The notes under the pieces are model-generated. The model was not told the origin of the DNA. It saw only the letters and a program-made list of their open reading frames with translations, and did not search any database. DNA of 64,000 bases from Cetobacterium ceti (GTDB lineage Bacteria; Fusobacteriota; Fusobacteriia; Fusobacteriales; Fusobacteriaceae), in contig NZ_FUWX01000008.1 in the NCBI RefSeq assembly GCF_900167275.1, positions 103,633 to 167,632 on the forward strand. Direction: 5' to 3'. Positions 38,278 to 47,169 of the stretch are shown piece by piece. Every line of letters starts with the position of its first letter. Within the stretch, counting starts at the first letter, position 1. A program made the translations under genes and the position numbers.

Positions 38278-38844
38278 ATGGATAAAAAAGTTTATATATT
38301 ACTAGCAGAGGGATTTGAATTAATAGAAGCTTTAAGTCCATTGGATGTATTAAGAAGAGGTCATATACATGTGGAAACTGTATCTTTAAATGATGGATTA
38401 GAGGTTAAATCTGCTCAAAAAGTGACAGTTGTAGCTGATAGAAGATTTAATATAGATGAATTAACAGATGGAGATATGATTATACTTCCAGGAGGATATC
38501 CAGGGTATGTTAATTTAAAAGAAAATAAAGATGTTGTAAGTTTAGTTAAATATTATTTAGAAAAAAATGATAAGTATGTAGGAGCAATTTGTGGAGCTCC
38601 ATCTCTTTTAGGAGAGAATAAATTTATTTTGGGAAGAAAATTCACATGTCACTCTTCAGTACTTGATGCTATGGATAAAAAAATGTATTCTCATATGGAT
38701 GTAGTAAGAGATGGAAATCTAATTACAGCATCTGGAGCAGGACATGGAGTTGAATTTGGAATGGAACTTGCCAAAGTATTCTTAGATGAAAAAAGTATTG
38801 AAAATATTATGAAGGGGATGGAACTTCATAAGGAAGAAAAATAA
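38278..38844 (+). CDS. DJ-1/PfpI family protein (YajL/ThiJ-like)
   Basis: The 188-residue protein has the DJ-1 core: AEGFELIEALSPLDVLRRG with the conserved E14, IILPGGYPGYVNL, and the nucleophile elbow AICGAPSLLGE with C105; TASGAGHGVEFGMELAK closes the fold. This pattern is of the DJ-1/YajL type, credited with protein or glyoxal damage repair and oxidative-stress protection; exact activity is debated. A TATAAT at 38234-38239 and AAGGAGG before the ATG mark it as a single-gene unit. Confidence 0.92.
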   Translation: MDKKVYILLAEGFELIEALSPLDVLRRGHIHVETVSLNDGLEVKSAQKVTVVADRRFNIDELTDGDMIILPGGYPGYVNLKENKDVVSLVKYYLEKNDKYVGAICGAPSLLGENKFILGRKFTCHSSVLDAMDKKMYSHMDVVRDGNLITASGAGHGVEFGMELAKVFLDEKSIENIMKGMELHKEEK

Positions 38845-38949
38845 TTGAGTTTAAAATATAATAACCTATTGCTAAAATACTAAATGTGAAGTATTATTCT
38901 CATAAAGAATTACTTGATTGATGATTCAACAATATAGTGGGGGTTATTT

Positions 38950-39858
38950 ATGAGGAAAATGTTCCTTTTATTTTTAGTATTTACAGTATCGCTATTTTCT
39001 TTTGGGGAAAAGAAAATAATAAAAGCTGTTTTTTCACCAATGCCAAACATAAGTGAAAAGCTTCTTAAAAAAGTTATAAAGAATTATGAAAACCTTAATA
39101 ATATTTCTGTTGAAATTGAAATTATTGAAGGAAACTATTTAAAAATTTTAAAGGAAAAAATAAATAAAAAAGAACCTTTAGACATGATTTTTATGACCCC
39201 GTTATATGCAAAAAATGCCATAGCATTAGATTGGCTTCAACCATTTAAAGACGGATATTTAACAGAATTTGAAAAAATGAATATTAAAGAATATTTTCCA
39301 GAAGAATTTATTAAAAACAAAAAATTTTATGGATACTCAACAGGATCTCTGGGAACAACTCTTTTTTATAATAAAAAATTATTAAAAAAATATGGAATTC
39401 CTAAACCCAGAAAATTAGAAGATATGCCTAAAATTTTACAACTGGTAAAGGATAATGGAATTATTCCATTGGTATCAGATACAACATTTTCAGGAAGTGA
39501 TATTTCTATTTTAGATGAACATTTAAAATATCATTTAAACATGGAAGAAAATAAAATATTTATTCATCCAAATGAAATTGGTTATAGAAATAGATATCAA
39601 GCTTTTTTTTCAGGAAAAGTAGCTTTTATATCTGGAGCTATTGAAGAGAGTAATAGAGATGATTTATATAGGGATATATTTGGAATGATTCCTATGGAAG
39701 GATATAGTTTTAATTTAAAAACATTGCCCTATGCTTATGCTTTAGGGAAATATTCAAAGAATCCAAAAGAAGCCATAAATCTTATGAGATTTTTAAATGA
39801 AAAAACTAAATATGCAGATTTAAGAAAAATAAGAAATTCTTTTATAAACGGAATGTAA
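38950..39858 (+). CDS. Short extracellular solute-binding protein (family 1-like), orphan
   Basis: The 302-residue protein has a signal peptide (MRKMFLLFLVFTVSLFSFG). A periplasmic-binding fold of the ABC sugar/iron class follows, with YGYSTGSLGTTLFYNKKLLKKYGIPKPRKLEDM, which is the common hinge segment of family 1 binding proteins. It is about 100 residues shorter than typical members, and no permease or ATPase genes lie next to it. It may serve a transporter encoded elsewhere or act as a sensor. GGGGG and a weak ribosome site precede the start; a strong terminator follows. Confidence 0.8.
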   Translation: MRKMFLLFLVFTVSLFSFGEKKIIKAVFSPMPNISEKLLKKVIKNYENLNNISVEIEIIEGNYLKILKEKINKKEPLDMIFMTPLYAKNAIALDWLQPFKDGYLTEFEKMNIKEYFPEEFIKNKKFYGYSTGSLGTTLFYNKKLLKKYGIPKPRKLEDMPKILQLVKDNGIIPLVSDTTFSGSDISILDEHLKYHLNMEENKIFIHPNEIGYRNRYQAFFSGKVAFISGAIEESNRDDLYRDIFGMIPMEGYSFNLKTLPYAYALGKYSKNPKEAINLMRFLNEKTKYADLRKIRNSFINGM

Positions 39859-39867
39859 GAAAAGTTA

Positions 39868-39901
39868 TAACAGGAGGAGGGGTTAGTCCCTCCTCCTGTT
39901 A
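39868..39901. terminator. Bidirectional terminator after the orphan binding protein
   Basis: TAACAGGAGGAGGG pairs perfectly with CCCTCCTCCTGTTA across a 6-base loop between convergent genes. The T run on the plus side is weak (ACTTTATTT). Confidence 0.82.
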
Positions 39902-39934
39902 CTTTATTTAATTATTAGTTAATAATAACTATAA

Positions 39935-41146
39935 TTAATCTTCTAAAGAAGTTTCTTCTTCATAATCGTAGAATCCTTCATATATTTCTTCTTCATCCTC
40001 TTCAATCATTTCAAGTATAAACTCTCTACAGTTTTCTAATTTTAAATCTTCAGGTAAATTTTCTTCTGTTATAAACTTAAATTTCTCATCTTTTAAGAAA
40101 GGTATAAATAGATGGAATAAAACTCTTTCAAATTCACTGTAATATGTATGGAATCCAAAATCTTGATTGTGCTTAGAATTTTTATTTAATTCTCTACAAT
40201 ATTTAGTATGATTAGAACAATCATGAACAACAAGAGGCCAGTTTTCCTTAGAAGCCATATCCATTAATTTAAATGTAATCTCTCTAGACCAAATAGGGGA
40301 AATATATCCTCTTCTAGAAATATACATAGTTTCACCATGGTAATTGTTTATATTATCTTCGCCAAAGTGTAATTCAGCACAGTTTATAAAGTCTAAACCA
40401 GAAGCTAATATTTTGTCTTTTTGTTTCATAAATGATTCTAAAAATTCAGGAGTCATAGGAGTTTCAATTCCCACCATAGGGATATATTTTTTAGCAAGTT
40501 TCATATACTCTATAACTTTATCACTACAGTTACTTGCTCCCATATTAAATCTTAATTCATCAAGTCCAGCTTCTCCAAGAGCTTTTAAATTCTCCTCAGT
40601 TCCTATGGTACCATTGGTATACATATGCTGATAAACTCCAGCTTCTTTAAATTTCTTAATAACTGGATAATATTTTTCAATTTCTAAGAATGGTTCTAAA
40701 TATACATAGGCAATTCCTGAAGGTTTTTTCTGTATATTTAAAAGAAGGTCAATATCCTCTTCATAATATAAAGTTTCTCCTATTTCCCACATGTTATCAG
40801 GTATTTTCTCTTGGTTATCTATATTATCATGGTAATAACAGAATTTACACTGTAGGTTACATTTATTTGTTTTTCTCACTCCACCTAATCCATCACCAAA
40901 TAAACAAGATACACATCCCTTAGGGAATTTATTCTTATCTCCTACAAAATATGTTCTACCTTTTAAAGTATCTAATCCTACAATACTGTCCTGTATTCTT
41001 TTATGATGAGCTCTCATAGATAAATCAATTTGTCTTAATACAGATTCAATTATATCTTTATACTCTTCACAAATTTCTTCTTTATTTCCTGGAATAGATG
41101 CTAAGAACTCAAACCATTCTAAAGCGTCTTTTTTTGATATGTTCAT
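39935..41146 (-). CDS. Radical SAM protein with extra CxxC and acidic tail, function unknown
   Basis: The 403-residue protein has the radical SAM cluster motif CNLQCKFCYY near residue 97-106 (CxxxCxxC). It is preceded by KGCVSCLFGDGLGGVRKTNK, where C78 and C81 form an extra CxxC. A partial TIM barrel follows with YVYLEPFLEIEKYYP, YTNGT and ELRFNMGASN. The C-terminal 30 residues are strongly acidic (EMIEEDEEEIYEGFYDYEEE). No signal peptide. The YTNGT and late HDCSNHTKYCREL blocks resemble peptide- or protein-modifying radical SAM enzymes, but I do not recognise the subfamily. It is divergent from queH and stands alone on its strand. Confidence 0.82.
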   Translation of the reverse strand: MNISKKDALEWFEFLASIPGNKEEICEEYKDIIESVLRQIDLSMRAHHKRIQDSIVGLDTLKGRTYFVGDKNKFPKGCVSCLFGDGLGGVRKTNKCNLQCKFCYYHDNIDNQEKIPDNMWEIGETLYYEEDIDLLLNIQKKPSGIAYVYLEPFLEIEKYYPVIKKFKEAGVYQHMYTNGTIGTEENLKALGEAGLDELRFNMGASNCSDKVIEYMKLAKKYIPMVGIETPMTPEFLESFMKQKDKILASGLDFINCAELHFGEDNINNYHGETMYISRRGYISPIWSREITFKLMDMASKENWPLVVHDCSNHTKYCRELNKNSKHNQDFGFHTYYSEFERVLFHLFIPFLKDEKFKFITEENLPEDLKLENCREFILEMIEEDEEEIYEGFYDYEEETSLED

Positions 41147-41283
41147 TAAATCACCTTTTTTATATAAAATTATTTTGTTACTTAGTACATTGTATCAGAA
41201 TATCTAAAAAAACTCTACATAATATGATATAATTCTTTAATAGATAGGTAAATAATAATATTGAAAGGATATAAATAAAAAAT

Positions 41284-41922
41284 ATGAATAAAATAAATTA
41301 CGATAAAGAGATGGAAAATATAATATCTCAAATTAAGGATAAAGAAAAGCCAAGTCTTTTAATTCACTCTTGCTGTGCTCCCTGTAGTGGTGCAATTCTA
41401 GAGTATTTAAGAAACTTTTTTAATATTAGTATATATTTTTACAATCCAAATATAACATTTGAAGAGGAGTATGTAAAAAGGCTTGAGGAACAAAAATCCT
41501 ATGATAAGGAATTAAATTATAATATGGAGATTATTGAGGGAATTTATAATCCAAAGGATGATTTTTTTAAAGTTGTTCAAGGATTAGAAAAGGAACCTGA
41601 AGGTGGGAAAAGATGTTATAAATGTTATTATCTTAGAATGGAAGCTTGTGCTAAAAAAAGTAAGGAGCTAGGATTTGATTATTTTACAACTGTTTTAAGT
41701 ATAAGCCCTCTTAAAAATGCCCAATGGATAAATGAAATTGGAAGGGAGCTTTCTGAGAAATATAATATTAAATTTTTATATGGAGATTTTAAAAAGAAAA
41801 GTAGATATTTAAGATCGGTGGAATTATCAAAGGAACACAATCTATATAGACAGGACTATTGTGGATGTGTATTTTCAAAAGTAGAAAGAGAAAAAATAAA
41901 GGAGTCAAGAATAGGTGAATAA
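41284..41922 (+). CDS. queH: Epoxyqueuosine reductase QueH
   Basis: The 212-residue protein fits the QueH (DUF208) family: the N-terminal IHSCCAPCSGAILEYL holds paired cysteines C30 and C31 plus C34, then CYKCYYLRMEACA, FTTVLSISPLKNAQWINEIG and a C-terminal YCGCVFS. It reduces epoxyqueuosine to queuosine in tRNA, the last step of Q synthesis, and binds an iron-sulfur cluster and iron. It stands in place of the cobalamin enzyme QueG. It overlaps the next radical SAM gene by 8 bases. Confidence 0.92.
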   Translation: MNKINYDKEMENIISQIKDKEKPSLLIHSCCAPCSGAILEYLRNFFNISIYFYNPNITFEEEYVKRLEEQKSYDKELNYNMEIIEGIYNPKDDFFKVVQGLEKEPEGGKRCYKCYYLRMEACAKKSKELGFDYFTTVLSISPLKNAQWINEIGRELSEKYNIKFLYGDFKKKSRYLRSVELSKEHNLYRQDYCGCVFSKVEREKIKESRIGE

Positions 41923-42832
41923 TAATAGATTTTATAGTTTAAATGACTATTTTAAAGAAAACTTTCATGAAAAAATATATAAGGTTTCTTTAGATGGAGG
42001 ATTTACTTGTCCCAATAGAGATGGGAAAGTGGCAAGGGGAGGGTGCTTATTTTGCAGTGAATCTGGAAGTGGAGATTTCGCAGGAAATAAAACTAAACCT
42101 ATAAATGAGCAGATAGAGGAGCAATTAGAACTTATAAGTGGTAAGTTTTCCCAAGGGAAAGTTATAGCCTATTTTCAAAATTTTACAAATACCTATGGAG
42201 ATGTAGAATATTTAAGAAAAATATTTTATGAAGCTTTAAATCACCCTAGAGTAATGGGGCTTGCTATAGGGACTAGACCTGATTGTTTACCAGAAGATGT
42301 ACTTGATTTGTTAAGTGAAATAAATGAAAAATATTTTCTTTGGGTAGAACTTGGACTACAAACTATAGATGAGGGGGTTGCCAAAATCATAAATAGAGGG
42401 TATAAATTAAAGGTATATGTAGATAGTGCCCTAGAACTTAAAAAAAGAAATATAAAAGTTGTAACTCACTTAATTATAGGATTGCCAGAGGAGGGAGACA
42501 GGGGAACTCTTGAAGGAGCAAAACTAGTAAATAGTGTAGGTTCATGGGGAATAAAGATACATTTGCTACATATTTTAAAAAATACTCCTTTAGCCATATA
42601 TTATAAAAATAAACCATTTAAAGTGTTTGAAATGAATGAATATATAGATTATGTAGTAGATATTTTAGAGGTATTAAATCCTACTGTGGTTATTCATAGA
42701 TTAACTGGAGATGGAAAAAAAGAAGATTTAATAGAACCTCTTTGGAGTTTGAATAAAAGAGCTGTTTTAAATGGGATACATAAAAGGCTAAAGGAAAGAG
42801 AAACTTATCAGGGGAGAATAAGCAATGGGTAA
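41915..42832 (+). CDS. Radical SAM protein of the TIGR01212 (YtqA) family
   Basis: The 305-residue protein starts with GTG at 41915, preceded by AAGGAG. RFYSLNDYFKENFHEKIYKV leads to the cluster motif GFTCPNRDGKVARGGCLFC, in which the cysteine spacing CX11-12CX2C is special to this family. It is followed by WVELGLQTIDEG and THLIIGLPEEGDRGT. In E. coli relatives (YhcC) the role is unclear; recent ideas involve tRNA or stress, which I cannot judge from sequence. It overlaps queH and the RpiR regulator by 8 bases each, so the three are one translationally coupled unit. Confidence 0.88.
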   Translation: MNNNRFYSLNDYFKENFHEKIYKVSLDGGFTCPNRDGKVARGGCLFCSESGSGDFAGNKTKPINEQIEEQLELISGKFSQGKVIAYFQNFTNTYGDVEYLRKIFYEALNHPRVMGLAIGTRPDCLPEDVLDLLSEINEKYFLWVELGLQTIDEGVAKIINRGYKLKVYVDSALELKKRNIKVVTHLIIGLPEEGDRGTLEGAKLVNSVGSWGIKIHLLHILKNTPLAIYYKNKPFKVFEMNEYIDYVVDILEVLNPTVVIHRLTGDGKKEDLIEPLWSLNKRAVLNGIHKRLKERETYQGRISNG

Positions 42833-43685
42833 TGTTTTATTAAAGATTAAAGAAATTAGGGATAAGCTTACAAATAAAGAACTTAAAGTGGCAGACTATA
42901 TAGAAAAAAATCTAGAAGAAGTTAAAAATTTAAATACATATGAAATGGGAAATAGGTGTGATGTGAGCCAAGCTTCCATAGTAAGATTTTCTAAAAAGTT
43001 GGGATATTCAGGATTTCCTGAATTTAAAATTGCCTTAAGTAGTGATATAGGGCGACAGGAAATGGAAAATAGTATAAGCATAATTCATGAGGAAATTAAA
43101 GTGGATGATTCAAGTGAAGACACAGGAAAAAAAGTTGCCTATGAAAATATAAAAGCTATTGAAGATACTTGTAAATTAATAAATTATAAGGAACTTGAAA
43201 AAGCTGTGGAACTTTTAGATAAAGCTAAAAGAATTTTTATTTTAGGTGGTGGTTTTTCAGGAATTGCTGGGAGAGATTTTCAATATAAGTTATTAGAACT
43301 TGGGAAAATGGCAATTTTTGAAAGTGATCCACATATTCAATATTCTAATTTTTCTACAATAGAAAAGGAGGATGTGGTTTTTGTAATTTCCCAAGGGGGG
43401 AAGTCCTTGGATATTTTTAATATTTTACAAGAACCTAAGAGGAGAGGGGTGAAAATAATTTCACTTACTAAATTTTCTCCTAATCCAGTTAGGGAAATTG
43501 GAGATATAAAACTTTCCACAGTGGCTGAAAAAAATAATTTTCGTTCAACGGCACTATCTTCAAGAATAGCCCAACTTACAGTAATTGATATGATTTATGT
43601 AAAACTAATTCAAAGGAATAAAACTCTTGCTGAAAAGTATATTGGAGATGCTTTAGAAATGGTAAAAGATATGAAAATGAAATAA
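42825..43685 (+). CDS. MurR/RpiR family transcriptional regulator
   Basis: The 286-residue protein has an N-terminal HTH_6 domain (KEIRDKLTNKELKVADYIEKN, then CDVSQASIVRFSKKLGYSGFPEFKIALSSDI). A SIS sugar-phosphate domain follows at about residues 125-255, with IFILGGGFSGIAGRDFQYKL and VFVISQGGKSLDI. Such regulators sense phosphosugars, often amino sugars. The nagB-nagA genes start 1 kb downstream and are plausible targets, but this is inference. It overlaps the YtqA-type gene. Confidence 0.9.
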   Translation: MGNVLLKIKEIRDKLTNKELKVADYIEKNLEEVKNLNTYEMGNRCDVSQASIVRFSKKLGYSGFPEFKIALSSDIGRQEMENSISIIHEEIKVDDSSEDTGKKVAYENIKAIEDTCKLINYKELEKAVELLDKAKRIFILGGGFSGIAGRDFQYKLLELGKMAIFESDPHIQYSNFSTIEKEDVVFVISQGGKSLDIFNILQEPKRRGVKIISLTKFSPNPVREIGDIKLSTVAEKNNFRSTALSSRIAQLTVIDMIYVKLIQRNKTLAEKYIGDALEMVKDMKMK

Positions 43686-43698
43686 AAAACCAAACCAA

Positions 43699-43723
43699 AA
43701 CCAAAAACCAAATAATTAAATAT
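43699..43723. repeat. AACC-rich dispersed element, copy A
   Basis: The sequence after the RpiR gene runs as repeated CCAAA units and ends in AACCAAAAACCAAATAATTA plus AATAT. A near-identical 26-base copy is at 62861-62886. It lies in the 51-base gap before nnrD. Confidence 0.45.
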
Positions 43724-43736
43724 AGGGAGTTGTCAC

Positions 43737-44597
43737 ATGATAGAATTAGATGAAAAGTTTATAAAAGAAATTTATATACCTAGGGAACCTGATGGATATA
43801 AGGGAGATTACGGTCATACCTTTGTAGTTGCAGGATGTAAAGGATTTGAAGGAGCGGCATATTTTGCAACTATGGGAGCAATAAGAACAGGATCAGGTTT
43901 AGTTACCCTAGGGACACACAGTGATGTCCTTGATCATCTAAGCGTAAAATTAAATGAAGCTATGACAGTTTCAATAGAAAATATAACAAATGTTAGACAG
44001 ATGTTAGACAAATGTACATCAATAGTAATAGGACCAGGACTAGGGGATAATCCTAGAAACTATGATCTGTTAAAAAAAATTGTAGTTTGCGGATCCTCTC
44101 CTCTAGTTATAGATGCTGATGGTTTGAATCTTTTAGCTAAGGATTTAACTCTTTTAGATAAAAGATTATGTCCAACAGTTTTAACTCCTCATTTTGGAGA
44201 ATTTTCAAGATTAACAGGAGTTCCAATAGATGAATTAAAAAAACATAAAATTGAACATGCCTTTGATTTTGCTAGAAAAAATAATGTTATTTTGGTTTTA
44301 AAAGATCATAAAACCATAATAACAGATGGTAAGGAAATATATATAAATACAACTGGAAATAGTTCTATGGCAAATGGAGGAATGGGAGATACTTTAGCAG
44401 GAATTATTGCTTCCTTTGCAGGGCAAGGATATTGTACTTTAAAAGCTACACTTTTAGGAGTTTATCTTCATGGATTAACAGGAGAGATTTTATCCCGTGG
44501 AATGTTTTGTGTAAACCCTACTCATTTATTAGAAGCCTTACCATATATAATGAAAAAATATATTTGTAATAATAATTCAAATAAAATTTTAAAATAA
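43737..44597 (+). CDS. nnrD: ADP-dependent NAD(P)H-hydrate dehydratase (YjeF C-terminal domain type)
   Basis: The 286-residue protein has KGDYGHTFVVAGCKGFEGAAYFA, AGAI-type IRTGSGLVTLGT, VIGPGLGDNPRNYDL, VIDADGLNLLA, LTPHFGEFSRLTG and the ribokinase-fold signature NSSMANGGMGDTLAGIIASF. This is the dehydratase alone, without the N-terminal epimerase half found in E. coli Nnr. It repairs hydrated NAD(P)H made by heat or enzyme error. It follows the RpiR gene after the AACC element, with AGGGAG before the ATG. Confidence 0.94.
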   Translation: MIELDEKFIKEIYIPREPDGYKGDYGHTFVVAGCKGFEGAAYFATMGAIRTGSGLVTLGTHSDVLDHLSVKLNEAMTVSIENITNVRQMLDKCTSIVIGPGLGDNPRNYDLLKKIVVCGSSPLVIDADGLNLLAKDLTLLDKRLCPTVLTPHFGEFSRLTGVPIDELKKHKIEHAFDFARKNNVILVLKDHKTIITDGKEIYINTTGNSSMANGGMGDTLAGIIASFAGQGYCTLKATLLGVYLHGLTGEILSRGMFCVNPTHLLEALPYIMKKYICNNNSNKILK

Positions 44598-44611
44598 GAA
44601 TTGAAAATACA

Positions 44612-44640
44612 TTGACATTTTGTATATAAAATGATATGTT
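44612..44640 (+). promoter_or_regulatory. Promoter of nagB-nagA
   Basis: TTGACA (44612-44617), a 17-base spacer and TATGTT (44635-44640) lie before nagB. TATAAA at 44625 is an alternative -10. This supports a start at 44679, because the longer frame would begin inside the promoter. Confidence 0.6.
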
Positions 44641-44678
44641 CTATTTATATAGAAAGTTATTCTAAAGGGGGACATAAC

Positions 44679-45512
44679 ATGAGAGTGATAATAACAGATA
44701 AAAATATAGGAGATTGGGCAGCGGTTTATGTTGCTAAGAAAATATTAGAGGCAAAACCAAGTGCTGAAAAACCATTTGTATTAGGATTACCAACAGGTGG
44801 AACTCCACTTGCTATGTATAAAAGATTAATTCAATTTTGTAAAGATGGAATTATTTCATTTGAAAATGTAGTTACTTTCAATATGGATGAATATGTGGGG
44901 CTTTCTCCAGAAAATGATCAAAGCTATCATTATTATATGTATCATAATTTCTTTAATCATATTGATATAAAGAAAGAGAATATAAATATTTTAAATGGTC
45001 TTGCTGAAGATTATAAAAAAGAGTGTGAAAGATATGAGGAAAAAATTAAAAGTGTTGGTGGAATAGATTTATTCCTAGGTGGAATTGGTCCAGATGGACA
45101 CATTGCATTTAATGAACCAGGATCATCTTTATCATCTAGAACAAGGGATAAGGAATTAACTATGGATACAATTATTGCAAATGCTAGATTCTTTGAAGGG
45201 GATATTTCAAAGGTACCTACTTTAGCTTTAACAGTTGGAGTTGGAACTATTTTAGATGCTAGGGAAGTTTTAATTATGGTTAATGGACATAATAAAGCAA
45301 GAGCATTACACAATGCAGTGGAGCAAGGTGTTAATCATATGTGGACTATAAGTGCACTTCAATTACATCCAAAGGGAATTATTGTTTCTGATGAGGCTGC
45401 TTGTGGAGAATTAAAAGTTGGAACTTATAGATACTTTAAAGATATTGAAGGGAAAAACTTAGATACAGATAAATTAATAGAAGATTTATATAGAGAAGTA
45501 AAGGGAGAGTAG
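44679..45512 (+). CDS. nagB: Glucosamine-6-phosphate deaminase
   Basis: The 277-residue protein begins [19 protein letters not shown] and has [15 protein letters not shown], the catalytic segment [21 protein letters not shown], and [17 protein letters not shown]. These are all standard NagB motifs. It turns glucosamine 6-phosphate into fructose 6-phosphate and ammonia. The ATG at 44679 follows AAAGGGGG by 6 bases. It is 5 bases from nagA in one operon; the RpiR gene at 42825 may regulate it. Confidence 0.95.
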   Translation: MRVIITDKNIGDWAAVYVAKKILEAKPSAEKPFVLGLPTGGTPLAMYKRLIQFCKDGIISFENVVTFNMDEYVGLSPENDQSYHYYMYHNFFNHIDIKKENINILNGLAEDYKKECERYEEKIKSVGGIDLFLGGIGPDGHIAFNEPGSSLSSRTRDKELTMDTIIANARFFEGDISKVPTLALTVGVGTILDAREVLIMVNGHNKARALHNAVEQGVNHMWTISALQLHPKGIIVSDEAACGELKVGTYRYFKDIEGKNLDTDKLIEDLYREVKGE

Positions 45513-45517
45513 GAACT

Positions 45518-46657
45518 ATGAAGGCTATTATTAATGGAAAAATATTTGATGGAGATAAATTTTTAGAAAATAAGGCTTTAGTTTTTGAAAATAAAAAAAT
45601 AATCAATATAGTTCCTATGGAAGCTTTAGAGGAGAGATACCCAGAAGCTGAAATAATTGATGCTAAGGGAGGATATGTAACTCCTGGATTTATAGATTTG
45701 CAAATAAATGGTTGTGGAGGAGTTTTATTTAATGATTCTGTAACTAGAGAAACTTTAGAAATTATGAATAGAACAAATTTAAAATATGGATGTACTTCAT
45801 TTACTCCAACTCTTATAACTACTGGAGATGAAAATATTATAAATGCTCTAGAACTAGTTGGAAATATGGAAGATAAAGAGGATATTGGAGTTTTAGGATT
45901 ACATATTGAAGGTCCATATATTTCAGTTGCAAAAAAAGGAATTCATAATCCTAAATTTATTAGAAAAATGGATGAGGCAATGTTAAATAAAATAGTTGAA
46001 AAGGGAACTAAGGCTACAACTATAATAACAGTTGCTCCTGAAAATATAAGTGGAGAGTATATTAGTACCCTTGCTAATTCTGGAATTAAAGTTGCCCTAG
46101 GTCATACTAATGCCACTTATAAAGAGGTTGAAGAAAAGAAAATATTTGGAATTTCTTTAGCTACACATTTATATAATGGAATGTCATCTTTTGCTCATAG
46201 AGAACCTGGAGCAGCTGGGGCAGTTTTAGATATGGATATAAAAGCTGGAATTATTGTAGATGGAATGCACTCAGATTATGCTGCTGTAAGAATTGCTAAA
46301 AGAATTATGGGAGATAGATTATATTTAGTAACAGATGCTGTTTCTCCTGTGGGAACAGATATGGAATATTTCTATTTTGAAGGAAATAAGGTTTATCACA
46401 AAAATGGAAAATGTTTTGGAGAAGATGGAACTTTAGGAGGTTCAGCTTTAACTATGGATGCTGGAGTTAGAAACCTTGTAAACCATGTGGGAATAACTTT
46501 AGAAGAAGCAATTAGAATGGCAACATTATATCCAGCAAAGGCTGTTAACTTAGATAATAAATATGGAAGATTACAACCAGAAGCTATGGCTGACATTGTA
46601 ATTTTAAATAAAGAGTTAGAAGTTGAGAAAGTTTTTGCAAAGGGAAATTTAGTTTAA
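45518..46657 (+). CDS. nagA: N-acetylglucosamine-6-phosphate deacetylase
   Basis: At 379 residues the protein has the usual NagA length. It has VTPGFIDLQINGCGG, GLHIEGPYIS (metal-binding Glu), ALGHTNATY, THLYNGMSSFAHREPG and the catalytic aspartate in LVTDAVSPVG. It removes acetate from GlcNAc 6-phosphate, feeding NagB. The N-terminal HxH pair common in amidohydrolases is replaced by DLQIN, as in many NagA enzymes with a single metal. With nagB it allows use of GlcNAc from host or bacterial glycans. Confidence 0.95.
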   Translation: MKAIINGKIFDGDKFLENKALVFENKKIINIVPMEALEERYPEAEIIDAKGGYVTPGFIDLQINGCGGVLFNDSVTRETLEIMNRTNLKYGCTSFTPTLITTGDENIINALELVGNMEDKEDIGVLGLHIEGPYISVAKKGIHNPKFIRKMDEAMLNKIVEKGTKATTIITVAPENISGEYISTLANSGIKVALGHTNATYKEVEEKKIFGISLATHLYNGMSSFAHREPGAAGAVLDMDIKAGIIVDGMHSDYAAVRIAKRIMGDRLYLVTDAVSPVGTDMEYFYFEGNKVYHKNGKCFGEDGTLGGSALTMDAGVRNLVNHVGITLEEAIRMATLYPAKAVNLDNKYGRLQPEAMADIVILNKELEVEKVFAKGNLV

Positions 46658-46679
46658 AAACTGACTGAAAGTATTAATT

Positions 46680-46708
46680 AGAGAGAAGTTTGTCTTCTCT
46701 CTTTTTTT
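46680..46708 (+). terminator. Terminator of nagB-nagA
   Basis: AGAGAGAAG pairs with CTTCTCTCT across a 5-base loop, followed by seven Ts. It rules out an encapsulin-cargo start as early as 46690. Confidence 0.9.
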
Positions 46709-46788
46709 ATAATTTTTACAAAAAAAGAAGGAATTTAATTTTTAATGGATATAATATAATAGACAAAAAAACAAGGAGGTATTTAAAA

Positions 46789-47136
46789 ATGCCAATAACA
46801 CAAGCAGAATCAACAAAATCATTAAGTAGAGAGGTAAAAGATAGATCAAGAGCTTACGAAAGTTTAATCGAAGAAATTGAAGCTATAGAATGGTATGATC
46901 AAAGAGCAGATGTATGTACAAATGATGAATTAAAAAAAGTTTTAGTTCATAATATGAATGAAGAAATAGAACATGCAACTATGCTATTTGAATGGTTAAG
47001 AAGAAATGTAGATGTTTTAGATGAAAATATGAAAAAATATTTATTCACTAAAAAATCTATAGTTGAAATTGAAGAGGAAGATGGAGAATGTTCTTGTGAG
47101 GGACAAGGTTCTTTAGGACTTGGAGATTTAAAATAA
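46789..47136 (+). CDS. Encapsulated ferritin-like protein (EncFtn-type cargo)
   Basis: The 115-residue protein is two helices long and matches the encapsulated ferritin family. EIEAIEWYDQRADVCT is followed by HNMNEEIEHATMLFEWLRRN. The likely iron ligands E29, E59 and H62 have the same spacing as E32, E62 and H65 of Rhodospirillum EncFtn. After an acidic, Cys-containing linker (EEEDGECSCEGQ) the chain ends GSLGLGDLK, which fits the cargo-loading peptide that docks inside the shell. It oxidises ferrous iron and passes it to the compartment for storage. The ATG at 46789 follows AAGGAGGT; the shell gene begins 33 bases after its stop. Confidence 0.93.
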   Translation: MPITQAESTKSLSREVKDRSRAYESLIEEIEAIEWYDQRADVCTNDELKKVLVHNMNEEIEHATMLFEWLRRNVDVLDENMKKYLFTKKSIVEIEEEDGECSCEGQGSLGLGDLK

Positions 47137-47169
47137 TAAAAAAGTAAGTAAATTTAGGAGGAGAATAAT

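Noticed and set aside
41147-41283. preQ1 riboswitch before queH
   Set aside because: The queH leader shows no short C-rich pseudoknot pattern; it is plain AT-rich sequence with a TATAAT-like box.
43683-43736. Short CCAAA repeats as a CRISPR array
   Set aside because: The units are 5-8 bases with no spacers and no cas genes are present.
46690-46788. Upstream extension of the encapsulated ferritin by 33 codons
   Set aside because: It starts within the nagA terminator and lacks a ribosome site; AAGGAGGT stands before the ATG at 46789, which gives the family's usual length.
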